This document shows, piece after piece, positions 26,098 through 34,381 of a stretch of DNA of 47,082 nucleotides. Position 1 is the stretch's first letter, and each line of letters starts with the position of its first letter. The DNA comes from Micromonospora tarensis (GTDB lineage: Bacteria; Actinomycetota; Actinomycetes; Mycobacteriales; Micromonosporaceae). Location: the NCBI RefSeq assembly GCF_016803395.1, contig NZ_JAEVHL010000025.1, positions 1-47,082 of the forward strand, written 5' to 3'. Both the position numbers and the translations under genes were made by a program. The notes beneath the pieces were generated by a model that was not told the DNA's origin, did no database searches, and saw nothing but the letters and a program-made list of their open reading frames with translations.

Positions 26098-26205
26098 GCC
26101 GTTGTCGCCGGGGAAACTGATATCGACAGGACTGGCATTGTCGAACTTCGATTAATTCGGCCCTGTGCCTGGTGGGTCCCCGTGGGGCTGCTCTACCGTC
26201 GCCAC

Positions 26206-27498
26206 ATGGTCTCGCGTCGATCGATTCTGCGGGCGGTCCCACTTGCGGCCGCTGCCCTCACCGCCGCCCCAGGTCAGTCCCGTTGGCTCGGCCCGTCGTC
26301 GACCTCGACGGGTGCGGACCGGATACCGCCGGACCCGGCCACGACGCAGGCCGCCGCCACCGCGGTTCGCGGCTTCACGGCCGACCTCTACCGCGCACTG
26401 GCGTCGACCCACGCGGGCGGCAATGTGGTGTGCGCACCGTATTCTGTCGGGCTCGCGCTCGCGATGACCAGGGCGGGCGCCGGCTCGACCACGGCGGACG
26501 AGATGGACGCTGTGCTCCACGCGCCGCATCCGCGCCCCGGCGCGCTCGACAGCGGGCTCAACACCGTCGATCAGGCGCTCGCCGACCGGTACCAGGACGG
26601 CGACGGGATTAGGCAGCCTCGGTTGACCACTGCCAACGCGCTGTGGACACGACTCGACCTGGGCCTGCGACCCGGGTTCCGGGACACAGTGGCCGGTTAC
26701 TACGGTGCCGCGCCGCACCCTGTCGACTTCGGCGGCGCCCCGGAAGCGGCCCGCCAGGAGATCAACACCTGGGTGTCCGATCGGACAAACGCGAAGGTCC
26801 CGGAGCTGTTGCGGTCCGATGCGGTGAGCCCCGAAACCCGTCTGATCCTCACCAACGCGATCTATCTGATGGCAGCCTGGAAGTACCCGTTCACCGCGAC
26901 CGCCACGGCGGTGGGGCCGTTCACCCGGGATGACGGCAGCGTCGTCGACGTCCCGATCATGCGCGGGCCGTTCGACAGGATGGGCTACCTCGAGGGGGAC
27001 GGCTGGCGCGCCGTCGACGTGCCGTACGCGGGCGACGGGCTTGCCATGGCCATCGTCATGCCGACCCGGGACAATCTCGCCGCGGTCGAGGCGAACCTCG
27101 ACGCGACCTGGCTGGGAGCGTTGCTGACCGGGTTCCAGATCACCGACGTCCAGCTACGCCTGCCCCGATGGAGGTTCCGCCTGCCGGCCGAGCTGGGGGC
27201 CGCACTGAGCAGCCTCGGCATGCCCACGGCATTCACGTCACAGGCCGACTTCACCGCCATGAGCACCGAACCAGCCCTGTGCATCGACGACGTGGTGCAC
27301 GAGACGTTCATCGCGGTGGACGAGAAGGGCACCGAAGCCGCAGCCGCGACGGCTGTCATCGTCCGGCCGCCGTCGATCCCGCAGGGGCCGCAGTTCTTCG
27401 TCAACCGACCATTCCTCTACGTCATCCACGACCGGCTCACCGGCGTACCGCTGTTCCTCGGCCGGGTCCACGACCCCCTGGTCACCGGCCCAGCCTGA
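26206..27498 (+). CDS. Secreted serpin (serine protease inhibitor)
   Basis: About 430 aa. The N-terminus MVSRRSILRAVPLAAAALTAA has a twin Arg and hydrophobic core, suggesting export by Tat or Sec. The serpin fold is clear: NVVCAPYSVGLALAMTRAGA, LTTANALWTRLDLG, ILTNAIYLMAAWKYPF, and near the end EKGTEAAAATAVIV followed by NRPFLYVIHDRLTGVPLFLGRV. The hinge EKGTEAAAAT matches inhibitory serpins. The reactive-loop P1 residue is unclear; an Arg in VIVRPP is a candidate, but Pro follows it. Bacterial serpins are uncommon and usually inhibit foreign or own extracellular proteases. An upstream GTG at 26182 is an alternative start. Confidence 0.87.
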   Translation: MVSRRSILRAVPLAAAALTAAPGQSRWLGPSSTSTGADRIPPDPATTQAAATAVRGFTADLYRALASTHAGGNVVCAPYSVGLALAMTRAGAGSTTADEMDAVLHAPHPRPGALDSGLNTVDQALADRYQDGDGIRQPRLTTANALWTRLDLGLRPGFRDTVAGYYGAAPHPVDFGGAPEAARQEINTWVSDRTNAKVPELLRSDAVSPETRLILTNAIYLMAAWKYPFTATATAVGPFTRDDGSVVDVPIMRGPFDRMGYLEGDGWRAVDVPYAGDGLAMAIVMPTRDNLAAVEANLDATWLGALLTGFQITDVQLRLPRWRFRLPAELGAALSSLGMPTAFTSQADFTAMSTEPALCIDDVVHETFIAVDEKGTEAAAATAVIVRPPSIPQGPQFFVNRPFLYVIHDRLTGVPLFLGRVHDPLVTGPA

Positions 27499-27618
27499 CC
27501 GGACCGGCACCAGCGGTCGCGGGTGCGCCCGCCCACCGGCCGGGTGGTGCTGGTGGTCTGCGAGCGCTGGACGAGGCTGCGTAGCACCGGACGGGGTACG
27601 GCTCCGAGTCGCGATCTC

Positions 27619-27890
27619 CTACCGACCGGTGGCCCCGTCGACAAGCTCGCGCAGGATGTCGGCGTGACCGGCGTGCCGGACGGTCTCGCTCGTCACGTGG
27701 GCGAGCACCCAGCGAAGCGTACGAGGCGCGTCACCGACCGGCTGCGCGGTGAGGACGTCGAGGCCAGCGGCGGCGATGATGTGGGCGTCGCTGTCGGCGA
27801 TCGCGTTCCGGTAGTCGGCGATGACCTGATCCTGGGACCGGTCCGGCTCGACCACCATGTCGAAGTTGACATTTCGATCATGCCCCGACC
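27619..27890 (-). pseudogene. C-terminal remnant of a DinB/DUF664-family protein
   Basis: The frame reads VWSGHDRNVNFDMVVEPDRSQDQVIADYRNAI … LRWVLAHVTSETVRHAGHADILRELVDGATGR, the last 90 or so residues of the DinB-like mycothiol-transferase fold, including its metal-ligand-rich HxxxETxRHxGHAD helix. About 75 N-terminal residues are absent: the frame runs straight into the end of the TetR gene at 27903. A 79-aa piece could start at ATG 27858 but would lack the first helices of the bundle. Confidence 0.72.
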
Positions 27891-27902
27891 ATACAGCGGT
27901 CG

Positions 27903-28682
27903 TCAGCGTCCACCGTCGATGGCTACTTCGGCGCGGTTACCGCTTGGTCTGGCGAGAGCGGCACGGGCCGTGGCGACCTGGTTCGGGTCGAGCCTGCGGG
28001 GCCGGCCGGGCTGCTCGCGCTGGGTCTCGCTGAGATTGTCGGGTGCGCCGGCGGCAGGAGGCACCGCGAATGTCTGCACGTGGTCGATGGCTGCCTGCAG
28101 GGTATCTCTCAGCGGGGCGATGTCGCGGGCGACCTGGGCGAGGAGCATGCCGCCCTGAAAGGCGGAGAGCAGGAGATGGGCCAGCTGGGTGGGGTCCGCC
28201 TCAGCGCTGAGGCGGCCGAGCCGCCGCATCCGTTCGAGGCCGTCTCGGAAGATGTTCCGCCACTGCTCGAACGCGTTCGCGAGTTCCGTGTGCACGTCGA
28301 GGTTGGTCTTGATGATCTCGCTGGCGAGCGAGCCGAGGCTGCAGCCTTCCTGGTAGGAACGCTCGTAGGCGATGTAGAAGCCCGCCCATTCCCGGAGGGC
28401 GCCGAGGCTGTCGAAGTGGGTGAACCGCTCACTGCGATGGAACGTCAGGACGCGATCGGCCTGCCACTCGATGACCGCGAGGACAAGGCTTTCCTTGGTC
28501 GGGAAGTAGTGGTTGAGCTGTGACCCGCTGACGCCTGCCGCGCGACGGAGCTGCTCGTTGTTCGTTGCGTGGACGCCCTTTGTGTAGATGAGCTCCGCGG
28601 CGTGCTCGAGGATGCGGGCTCGAGTCGCCTGCCCCTTGCCGGTGAGCTTCTGCGGCACCCGAGCTTCCGCTGTGGCTTCCAT
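27903..28682 (-). CDS. TetR/AcrR-family regulator with unusual C-terminal tail
   Basis: 259 aa from ATG 28682. HTH region: ATRARILEHAAELIYTKGVHATNNEQLRRAAGVSGSQLNHYFPTKESLVLAVI. The ligand-binding domain follows to about residue 195. The last 45 residues (…ETQREQPGRPRRLDPNQVATARAALARPSG…) exceed the usual TetR length and resemble the GRPxxLTPEQVxxARxLLA start of a serine-recombinase HTH. It abuts the truncated DinB remnant. Divergent from the oxidoreductase at 28807, with two matching palindromes between them, so it very likely represses that gene and itself. Confidence 0.85.
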   Translation of the reverse strand: MEATAEARVPQKLTGKGQATRARILEHAAELIYTKGVHATNNEQLRRAAGVSGSQLNHYFPTKESLVLAVIEWQADRVLTFHRSERFTHFDSLGALREWAGFYIAYERSYQEGCSLGSLASEIIKTNLDVHTELANAFEQWRNIFRDGLERMRRLGRLSAEADPTQLAHLLLSAFQGGMLLAQVARDIAPLRDTLQAAIDHVQTFAVPPAAGAPDNLSETQREQPGRPRRLDPNQVATARAALARPSGNRAEVAIDGGR

Positions 28683-28703
28683 GACACCCACGATAACCCA
28701 GAC

Positions 28704-28719
28704 TGGGCTTGACAGCCCA
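28704..28719. promoter_or_regulatory. TetR operator copy 1
   Basis: TGGGCTTGACAGCCCA: 6-bp arms TGGGCT/AGCCCA around four bases. It contains a TTGACA that could serve as a -35 box for the oxidoreductase. It matches copy 2 at 28746-28761, whose centre is 42 bp away, or four helical turns. Confidence 0.7.
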
Positions 28720-28745
28720 CATCTACACCGTGTTGAGTGCCCTAG

Positions 28746-28761
28746 TGGGCTACGAAGCCCA
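28746..28761. promoter_or_regulatory. TetR operator copy 2
   Basis: TGGGCTACGAAGCCCA: same 6-bp arms and 4-bp spacer as copy 1. It lies 46 bp before the ATG of the oxidoreductase. Confidence 0.7.
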
Positions 28762-28806
28762 AAACGGCGCACACAGCCGACGAGCACGAGACAGACGGAG
28801 GCACCC

Positions 28807-29724
28807 ATGAAGACGATCGTCGCGACGGATCAAGCCGCGGAAGCAGCCGGCATCACACTCGCGGAGCGGCCTGAGCCGACTGCGGCGATCAACGACGTCG
28901 TCGTTGAGATCCACGCGTCGGGCTTCGTCCCCGCCGAGTGGGAGTGGCCTTCAACCTGGGTCGATCGCTCCGGCAACGATCGCGCCCAACCGATCATCGG
29001 TCACGAGTTCGCCGGAGTCGTCTCCTCCCTCGGCTACGGCACGACGGGGCTCTCGCTGGGGCAGCGGGTGTTCGGGGTCACCGACTGGCACCGCGATGGA
29101 ACGCTGGCCGAGTACGCGGCCGTGGAGGCACGCAACCTCGCGCCGCTACCGGGAAACGTCGACTTCACGGTGGGCGCGAGTCTGCCGATCGCCGGCCTGA
29201 CCGCATGGCAGGGCCTGTTGCAGCACGGTCGCCTCCGGGCTGGGCAGAGCGTCCTCGCACACGGCGCCGCCGGTGCCGTCGGGTCGGTGGTGACGCAACT
29301 CGCCCGGGAGTTCGGCGCCCACGTCATCGGTACCGGTCGGGCGGCGGACCGCCAGGCGGCGCTGGACTTCGGCGCGAACGAGTTCCTCGACCTCGACCAC
29401 GAGAGTCTCGACGACATCGGCGGGGTCGACCTGGTGTTCGACGTCATCGGCGGCGATATCCAGCGGCGCTCGGCGAGCATCATCCGGCCCGGCGGGACAC
29501 TGGTGTCGGTGGTCGGGCCCGTTGAGGCTCGCCCTGCCGAGGGCCTGGCGGTCGACTTCGTCGTCGAGTCGGTGCCGAGCCAGCTGGTGGAAATCGTCGA
29601 CCGGGTGCGGGACGGACGCCTTCGCACCCACATCGGCACAGTCGCGACTCTCGACGACGCCATCGCCGCGCTCAACCCGACCGAGCGGCGCAAGGGCAAA
29701 ACCGTCATTCGGGTACGCCCCTGA
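28807..29724 (+). CDS. NADP-dependent oxidoreductase (zinc-free MDR / quinone reductase-like)
   Basis: 305 aa. GroES-like domain GHEFAGVVSSLGYGTTGLSLGQRVFGV and Rossmann domain VLAHGAAGAVGSVVTQLAREFGAHVIGTGR, with KGKTVIRVRP at the end. No structural zinc ligands. ATG 28807 has GGAGGC upstream. Paired with a divergent TetR regulator through a double operator, so it is probably induced by an electrophile or drug and reduces it with NADPH. Confidence 0.88.
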   Translation: MKTIVATDQAAEAAGITLAERPEPTAAINDVVVEIHASGFVPAEWEWPSTWVDRSGNDRAQPIIGHEFAGVVSSLGYGTTGLSLGQRVFGVTDWHRDGTLAEYAAVEARNLAPLPGNVDFTVGASLPIAGLTAWQGLLQHGRLRAGQSVLAHGAAGAVGSVVTQLAREFGAHVIGTGRAADRQAALDFGANEFLDLDHESLDDIGGVDLVFDVIGGDIQRRSASIIRPGGTLVSVVGPVEARPAEGLAVDFVVESVPSQLVEIVDRVRDGRLRTHIGTVATLDDAIAALNPTERRKGKTVIRVRP

Positions 29725-29849
29725 GCGCCCTGGAGCAGGCCGACAGCGCCACGAGGAGCACGGCCGAGGGCCAGGGCGGTGGTGGTCAGGGGAGGTGATC
29801 CGCACCGGGTTTTCCGGCGTTGACGCGAAGTCAGGAAAGCGCGACGCTG

Positions 29850-29863
29850 TGGAAGCGCTCCCA
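29850..29863 (+). promoter_or_regulatory. CebR-like operator upstream of the GH44 gene
   Basis: TGGAAGCGCTCCCA matches 13 of 14 bases of the actinomycete CebR box TGGGAGCGCTCCCA. CebR is a LacI-type repressor released by cello-oligosaccharides. It lies about 30 bp before the start of the GH44 gene, so the gene should be induced by cellulose breakdown products. Confidence 0.78.
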
Positions 29864-29894
29864 TCGTCGAGCCTCCTACTCGAAAGGAATGCTC

Positions 29895-32165
29895 GTGCGT
29901 CCCACCTCAGCCCTCCTCTCGGTCGTGCTCGCCACGGCCCTCGGCGGTCTGGCCCTGCCGGAGCCCGCCCTGGCCGTGGCCGGCCCGGCGCTGGCCGTGG
30001 ACACCACCGCCGCCCGGCACCAGATCAGTCCGTACGTCTACGGCATGAACTTCGCCGACGAGGCCCTCGCCCGGGAGCTGCGGCTGCCGGTGCACCGCTA
30101 CGGCGGCAACGCCACCACCCGCTACAACTTCCGTGCCGACACCACCAACCGCGCGGCGGACTGGTACTTCGAGAACATTCCCAACGACAACCCGAACCCG
30201 GACGACCTCCCTGAGGGCTCGGAGAGCGACCGGTTCGTGCAGCAGAACAAGGCCATCGGCGCCGCCACGGTCATGACAGTGCCCATGCTCGGCTGGATCG
30301 CCAAGGACCGGTCGCGGGCGTGTGGCTTCAGCGTCGCCAAGTACGGCCCGCAGCAGTCCACCGACCAGTGGGCACCGGACTGCGGCAACGGCAAGAAGCC
30401 GGACGGGTCGCTGGTCACCGGCAACGATCCGAAGGACACCAGCGTCGCCGTCGGTCCGGAGTACGCCACCGACTTCGTCAACCACCTCAAGGGGCAGTTC
30501 GGCGCCGCCGCCGACGGCGGGGTCCAGTTCTACAACCTGGACAACGAGCCGGACCTGTGGCACTCCACCCACCGCGACGTCCGCCCGACCGGGCTGGGCT
30601 ACGACGAGCTGCGCGACCGCAGCTACGAGTACGCCGCCGCGATCAAGGCCGCCGACCCCGGCGCGAAGACGCTCGGTCCCGTCGGGTGGGGCCTGAACTC
30701 GATCATTTATTCGGGCCTCGACCAGGACACCTGCTCGCGCACCGGCTGCTGGTCGAACCCGCCGGACAAGGCCGCGCACGGCGGCCAGGACCTCGGCCCG
30801 TGGTACCTGGACCGGATGCGCGAGTACGAGCAGCAGCACGGCACCCGCATCCTCGACTACTTCGACGTCCACCTCTACCCGCAGCAGTCCGGCGTGCTCG
30901 GCGAGGCGGCCGGCGACGCCACCACCCAGGCGCTGCGACTGCGCTCCACCCGCCAGCTCTGGGACCCGACCTACGTGGACGAGAGCTGGATCAACCAGCC
31001 GGTCCGGTACATTCCGCGCCTGCGCGAGCTGGTCGACCAGCACTACCCGGGCACGAAGATCGCGATGACCGAGTACAACTGGGGCGGCTTCGGGTCGCTC
31101 AACGGCGCGCTCGCCCAGGCTGACGTACTCGGCATCTTCGGCCGCGAAGGGCTCGACCTGGCCACCCTCTGGACCGCGCCGACGGCCGACCAACCGGTGG
31201 CCAACGCCTTCCGCGTCTACCGCAACTACGACGGCAAGGGCGGCGCGTTCGGCGAGACCTCCGTCCAGGCGACCAGTGCCGACCAGGGCAAGCTGGCCGT
31301 GTACGCCGCCCAGCGGAGCGCCGACAAGGCGCTCACAGTGGTCGTGGTCAACAAGACCGGCGACGACCTGACCAGCCCGATCGCCCTCACCGGCGCCTCC
31401 GCCAGCACCGCCCAGGTCTACCGTTACAGCGCTGCGGACCTCGCCGGCGTCGTCCGGGAGGCCGACCAGCCGGTGACCGCCGGCGGCCTCACCGCCACCT
31501 TCCCGGCCAACTCGATCACCCACCTGGTGCTGCCGCGCGGCACCACGCCCGGCGACACCCAGGCGCCGACCGCCCCGGGCAAGCCGACCGCCGGCACGAT
31601 CACCGGCGACAGCGTCGCGCTGGCCTGGACGCCGTCCACCGACGACACCGCCGTCACCGGCTACGACGTGCACCGGGTCGACACCTCCGGCACCGTGAAG
31701 GTGGGCAGCGCCGCCGGCACCACGTACACCGTGGCCGGGCTGACGCCGGACACTCCGTACACCTTCGTGGTGACCGCCCGCGACGCGGCGGGCAACGTCT
31801 CGGCGGCCTCGCCCGGCCTGACCGTGCGGACCGCGCCCACCGCCCCGACCGTCGGCTGCACTGTCGGCTACACGGCGAACAGCTGGCCGGGCGGCTTCAC
31901 CGCGACCGTGACGATCAAGAACACCGGCACCACCGCGATCGACGGCTGGAAACTCGCCTTCGACTTTCCCACCGCCGGCCAAAAGGTCGGCCAGGGCTGG
32001 TCGGCCACCTGGAAACAGAACGGCACGAGCGTCACAGCGGACAGCACGAGTTGGAACGGCAGACTCGCCCCCGGCGCGTCCACCAGCGCCGGCTTCAACG
32101 GCACCTGGAGCGGCACCAATCTGGCGCCAACCACCTTCAACCTCAACGGTCAACGCTGCGGGTGA
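29895..32165 (+). CDS. Secreted GH44 cellulase/xyloglucanase with FN3 and CBM2 domains
   Basis: 756 aa from GTG 29895, chosen because AAGGA lies six bases upstream; ATG 29889 would be too close to it. Signal peptide 1-28 (…LSVVLATALGGLALPEPALA). GH44 domain about 35-550: acid/base Glu218 in NLDNEPDLWH and nucleophile Glu393 in MTEYNWGG, the family signatures. FN3 about 557-648 (TAPGKPTAGTITGDSVALAW). CBM2 about 652-756 (CTVGYTANSWPGGFTATVTIKNTGTTAIDGWKL), which binds crystalline cellulose. It cleaves beta-1,4 glucans outside the cell. CebR-type control is predicted by the box upstream. Confidence 0.92.
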   Translation: MRPTSALLSVVLATALGGLALPEPALAVAGPALAVDTTAARHQISPYVYGMNFADEALARELRLPVHRYGGNATTRYNFRADTTNRAADWYFENIPNDNPNPDDLPEGSESDRFVQQNKAIGAATVMTVPMLGWIAKDRSRACGFSVAKYGPQQSTDQWAPDCGNGKKPDGSLVTGNDPKDTSVAVGPEYATDFVNHLKGQFGAAADGGVQFYNLDNEPDLWHSTHRDVRPTGLGYDELRDRSYEYAAAIKAADPGAKTLGPVGWGLNSIIYSGLDQDTCSRTGCWSNPPDKAAHGGQDLGPWYLDRMREYEQQHGTRILDYFDVHLYPQQSGVLGEAAGDATTQALRLRSTRQLWDPTYVDESWINQPVRYIPRLRELVDQHYPGTKIAMTEYNWGGFGSLNGALAQADVLGIFGREGLDLATLWTAPTADQPVANAFRVYRNYDGKGGAFGETSVQATSADQGKLAVYAAQRSADKALTVVVVNKTGDDLTSPIALTGASASTAQVYRYSAADLAGVVREADQPVTAGGLTATFPANSITHLVLPRGTTPGDTQAPTAPGKPTAGTITGDSVALAWTPSTDDTAVTGYDVHRVDTSGTVKVGSAAGTTYTVAGLTPDTPYTFVVTARDAAGNVSAASPGLTVRTAPTAPTVGCTVGYTANSWPGGFTATVTIKNTGTTAIDGWKLAFDFPTAGQKVGQGWSATWKQNGTSVTADSTSWNGRLAPGASTSAGFNGTWSGTNLAPTTFNLNGQRCG

Positions 32166-32171
32166 CCTGAG

Positions 32172-32217
32172 AGACCCCTGCTCCGTCCCACGTTGGCGGA
32201 GCAGGCCGCAGGGGTCT
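32172..32217 (+). terminator. Terminator hairpin after the GH44 gene
   Basis: AGACCCCTG (32172-32180) and CAGGGGTCT (32209-32217) form a perfect 9-bp outer stem. CTGCTCCG (32178-32185) and CGGAGCAG (32197-32204) give a competing or inner stem. It begins 7 bp after the stop codon. Confidence 0.7.
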
Positions 32218-32231
32218 GGGGTGCAGCGGCA

Positions 32232-32265
32232 CCCCGGACCCCTCGCTCGCGAGCGGCGTCCGGGG
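32232..32265. terminator. Second strong hairpin
   Basis: CCCCGGAC (32232-32239) pairs with GTCCGGGG (32258-32265), enclosing the self-complementary CGCTCGCGAGCG (32244-32255). It lies between the GH44 gene and the converging small gene and could terminate transcription in both directions. Confidence 0.55.
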
Positions 32266-32328
32266 CAGCTCTTGAAGATCCGGTAGTGGCGCCGCCCCAA
32301 CGACGGTCTGGCGCGCCGCCGGAGCGGG

Positions 32329-32599
32329 TTAGCCCTCAGCAGTGGGACGGCTGTGCACCACCAACTGGTCGATCTCCAACCGGCCGACACGCAGCTCCCG
32401 CACGACCGCCCGGCGAATCGCTAGGCGCCCGATGACCAGCGCGCCGACCGCGACGGCCCCGACGGCAAGCGCCCCCACAGCGAGGGCACCGACGCGAGGC
32501 CGCCCCGGCAGCCCGCGCGCCGGTAGCCGACGCGCCCGTCGCCACCGCGCCGTTGGCGCGCGTCCCGGTCAACCGCAGCAGGCGTACCTCTCGCTTCAT
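32329..32599 (-). pseudogene. Small GALAVGA-repeat protein, frameshifted
   Basis: From ATG 32599: MKREVRLLRLTGTRANGAVATGASATGARAAGAA in frame 1. One extra base in 32480-32500 shifts it to a frame reading GALAVGALAVGAVAVGALVIGRLAIRRAVV and RELRVGRLEIDQLVV, ending at 32329. The total of 271 nt is one base more than 90 codons, so removing a base restores an 89-aa protein. The regular five-residue periodicity of small hydrophobic residues resembles beta-helix or pentapeptide-like repeats. Function unknown; as written the frame is broken. Confidence 0.55.
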
Positions 32600-32752
32600 C
32601 CCTGCATTGTCCGCGTATCGCCGGCCGCCCGCTCCCCAAAAATCTCGAATGTCGTCACTCCGCAGCCCTGTCCTCGCCCGTACCGCCCACTCCGGTCGTC
32701 GTCCCAGGTGTCCGCCCCAGTGGTCCCCTTGCCGATCCCAGGGTGTGGCCGT

Positions 32753-33574
32753 CTACCTGGCCGTCGATCCGGAGAGGCGTTCCGCGAACGTGCGGTACAC
32801 CGGTGATCCCGGGAGGTTGTCGTGGATGGCGAACACCACGTGGTCGAAGCGATCGACCTGCCGCAGCGCGTAGACGAAGGCGTCGGCGACCATAGCGGGA
32901 TCGTTGCGGAACACGCCGCAACCCCACGCGCCCAACACCAACGTCCGATGTCCGTGCACGGCCGCGACCTCCAGCACTCGGCGAGCACGCCGGGCCAGCA
33001 CCGCCGGTACGTCCGCAACGTGTTCGGGCTGGTTGCGCAAGATCGCGCCCAGGTTCGGCGCCGCAGCGGTCACGAACGACGTCAGGTACGGCTGGTCGAG
33101 CAGATTGCCGTTGTCATCCCGGAACACCGGCACGTACGGGGAGAAGATGACGCGGTCGCTGTACCGCAGGTCCCGCTGTCCACGATGGAACGCATAGAAC
33201 GCCGGAGCGGCAAGGAGACACGGGTACAGCGCCGAGGAGCGGGCGATGCTCTCCTCCTGCGCCTTCGCCCCGCCCAGGAACCCGCCACCCGGATTCTTCG
33301 CCGAGGCGAACACCAGACAGGCCGCTCCGGGCGCCAGCCGACGAGCTGCCTGCAAGGTCGACTCCTGCGTCACCTCCACCCTGCCTCCGCCCGGCTCCGC
33401 GTTTCCCACCGCGGGCGCCTCGTCCGGCAGGTGGAGACGAGTGCCGCCGACTGCAGCACGTACCGCCTCGCCGATGCCGACCTCGTCACCGGCGCCATTG
33501 CGATAGCGACCGGAATCGGCGATTGCGACCGTCTGCCGGGCAGTCTCGCGAAGACGACCGCTCACCGGGCGCAC
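32753..33574 (-). CDS. TIGR02452-type microbial poly(ADP-ribose) glycohydrolase (PARG)-like protein
   Basis: 273 aa. The macrodomain signature is SAKNPGGGFLGGAKAQEESIARSSALYPCL: the GGG-x7-QEE motif carries the catalytic Glu pair of bacterial PARG. Near the C-terminus VLGAWGCGVFRNDP is the macrodomain phosphate-binding loop. It should remove ADP-ribose polymers or related modifications in the cytoplasm. Start GTG 33574 (VRPVSGRLRE); GTG 33565 is an alternative. No ADP-ribosyltransferase is seen nearby. Confidence 0.85.
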   Translation of the reverse strand: MRPVSGRLRETARQTVAIADSGRYRNGAGDEVGIGEAVRAAVGGTRLHLPDEAPAVGNAEPGGGRVEVTQESTLQAARRLAPGAACLVFASAKNPGGGFLGGAKAQEESIARSSALYPCLLAAPAFYAFHRGQRDLRYSDRVIFSPYVPVFRDDNGNLLDQPYLTSFVTAAAPNLGAILRNQPEHVADVPAVLARRARRVLEVAAVHGHRTLVLGAWGCGVFRNDPAMVADAFVYALRQVDRFDHVVFAIHDNLPGSPVYRTFAERLSGSTAR

Positions 33575-33770
33575 TTGTCTGCGCCACGGCCCTTGTTCTC
33601 CACGATGACCAAGGTAGGCAGTCCCGCCCCGAGCGGCAACGGGGTTAGCGATGTCCGTCGGCTGAGAAGCTCGTGGTCACAGGGGAAGCGGGATCTCGGG
33701 TTGCGACCACCCTCGGGCTGGGATCTGGCTGGCACCGTCATCGTCAGCAAAGATCGAATCCACAGATAGC

Positions 33771-33800
33771 GTTAGACACTCACATCTGTTAGTGTCTAAC
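33771..33800. promoter_or_regulatory. Perfect inverted-repeat operator before the TetR-cupin operon
   Basis: GTTAGACACT (33771-33780), ten bases, then AGTGTCTAAC (33791-33800): 10-bp arms, perfect, ending 2 bp before the ATG. A TAGTGT -10-like box at 33790-33795 would place the transcription start at or next to the ATG, so the mRNA may be leaderless. Autorepression by the TetR protein is inferred. Confidence 0.7.
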
Positions 33801-33802
33801 AC

Positions 33803-34381
33803 ATGGGGCTTCGAGAGATCCATCGGCTGCGTACCCGACAGGCGATTCAAGAGCACGCGATGCGGCTGTTCGCCGAGCGAGGCTTCGACACGACGACTGT
33901 CGCGGATGTCGCTGCTGCCGCCGAGGTCTCGTCGATGACGGTGTTCCGCTACTTCCCCACCAAGGAGGATCTCGTACTCGCCGATGACCACGACCCGATC
34001 ATTGTCGACCACATTCGCGCCCAACCCACTGATCAACCAATGATCCAGCGCATCGGCACGGCGTTACTTGAGTCGACCTCCGCGCAAAGCCCTGACGAGC
34101 GGGCCATGCTGCTGGCTCGCCTCCGTATCGGTCTGTCCGTGCCTGCACTGCGCTCACGGATGTGGGACGGGCAGTACCAGACGCAGCGCTACATCGCCGA
34201 AGCACTCGCTGATGAGGGCATAGACGAATTCGAGCTGTGGGTCGCTGCCGGCGCGTGTATCTCCGCGGCCACGGCGGCGATCGTGCGCTGGGCCGAACGC
34301 GGCGGTACCGAAGACCTGGCCGAATTGATGGCCGTAGCGCTGCGCATTGTCATCCACTCGTCAGACAGGAGCCCCTCGTGA
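33803..34381 (+). CDS. TetR-family transcriptional regulator
   Basis: 192 aa. HTH: AIQEHAMRLFAERGFDTTTVADVAAAAEVSSMTVFRYFPTKEDLVL. The C-terminal domain (about 80-190) resembles the MftR-like TetR C-terminal group. No Shine-Dalgarno sequence precedes ATG 33803, consistent with a leaderless message. The stop overlaps the start of the cupin gene (GTGA), so both are made from one transcript. Confidence 0.88.
   Translation: MGLREIHRLRTRQAIQEHAMRLFAERGFDTTTVADVAAAAEVSSMTVFRYFPTKEDLVLADDHDPIIVDHIRAQPTDQPMIQRIGTALLESTSAQSPDERAMLLARLRIGLSVPALRSRMWDGQYQTQRYIAEALADEGIDEFELWVAAGACISAATAAIVRWAERGGTEDLAELMAVALRIVIHSSDRSPS

Noticed and set aside
29907..32390. 827-aa minus-strand frame opposite the GH44 gene
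   Set aside because: Shadow frame; Gly/Val/Arg-rich and without recognisable domains, while the plus strand encodes complete GH44, FN3 and CBM2 domains.
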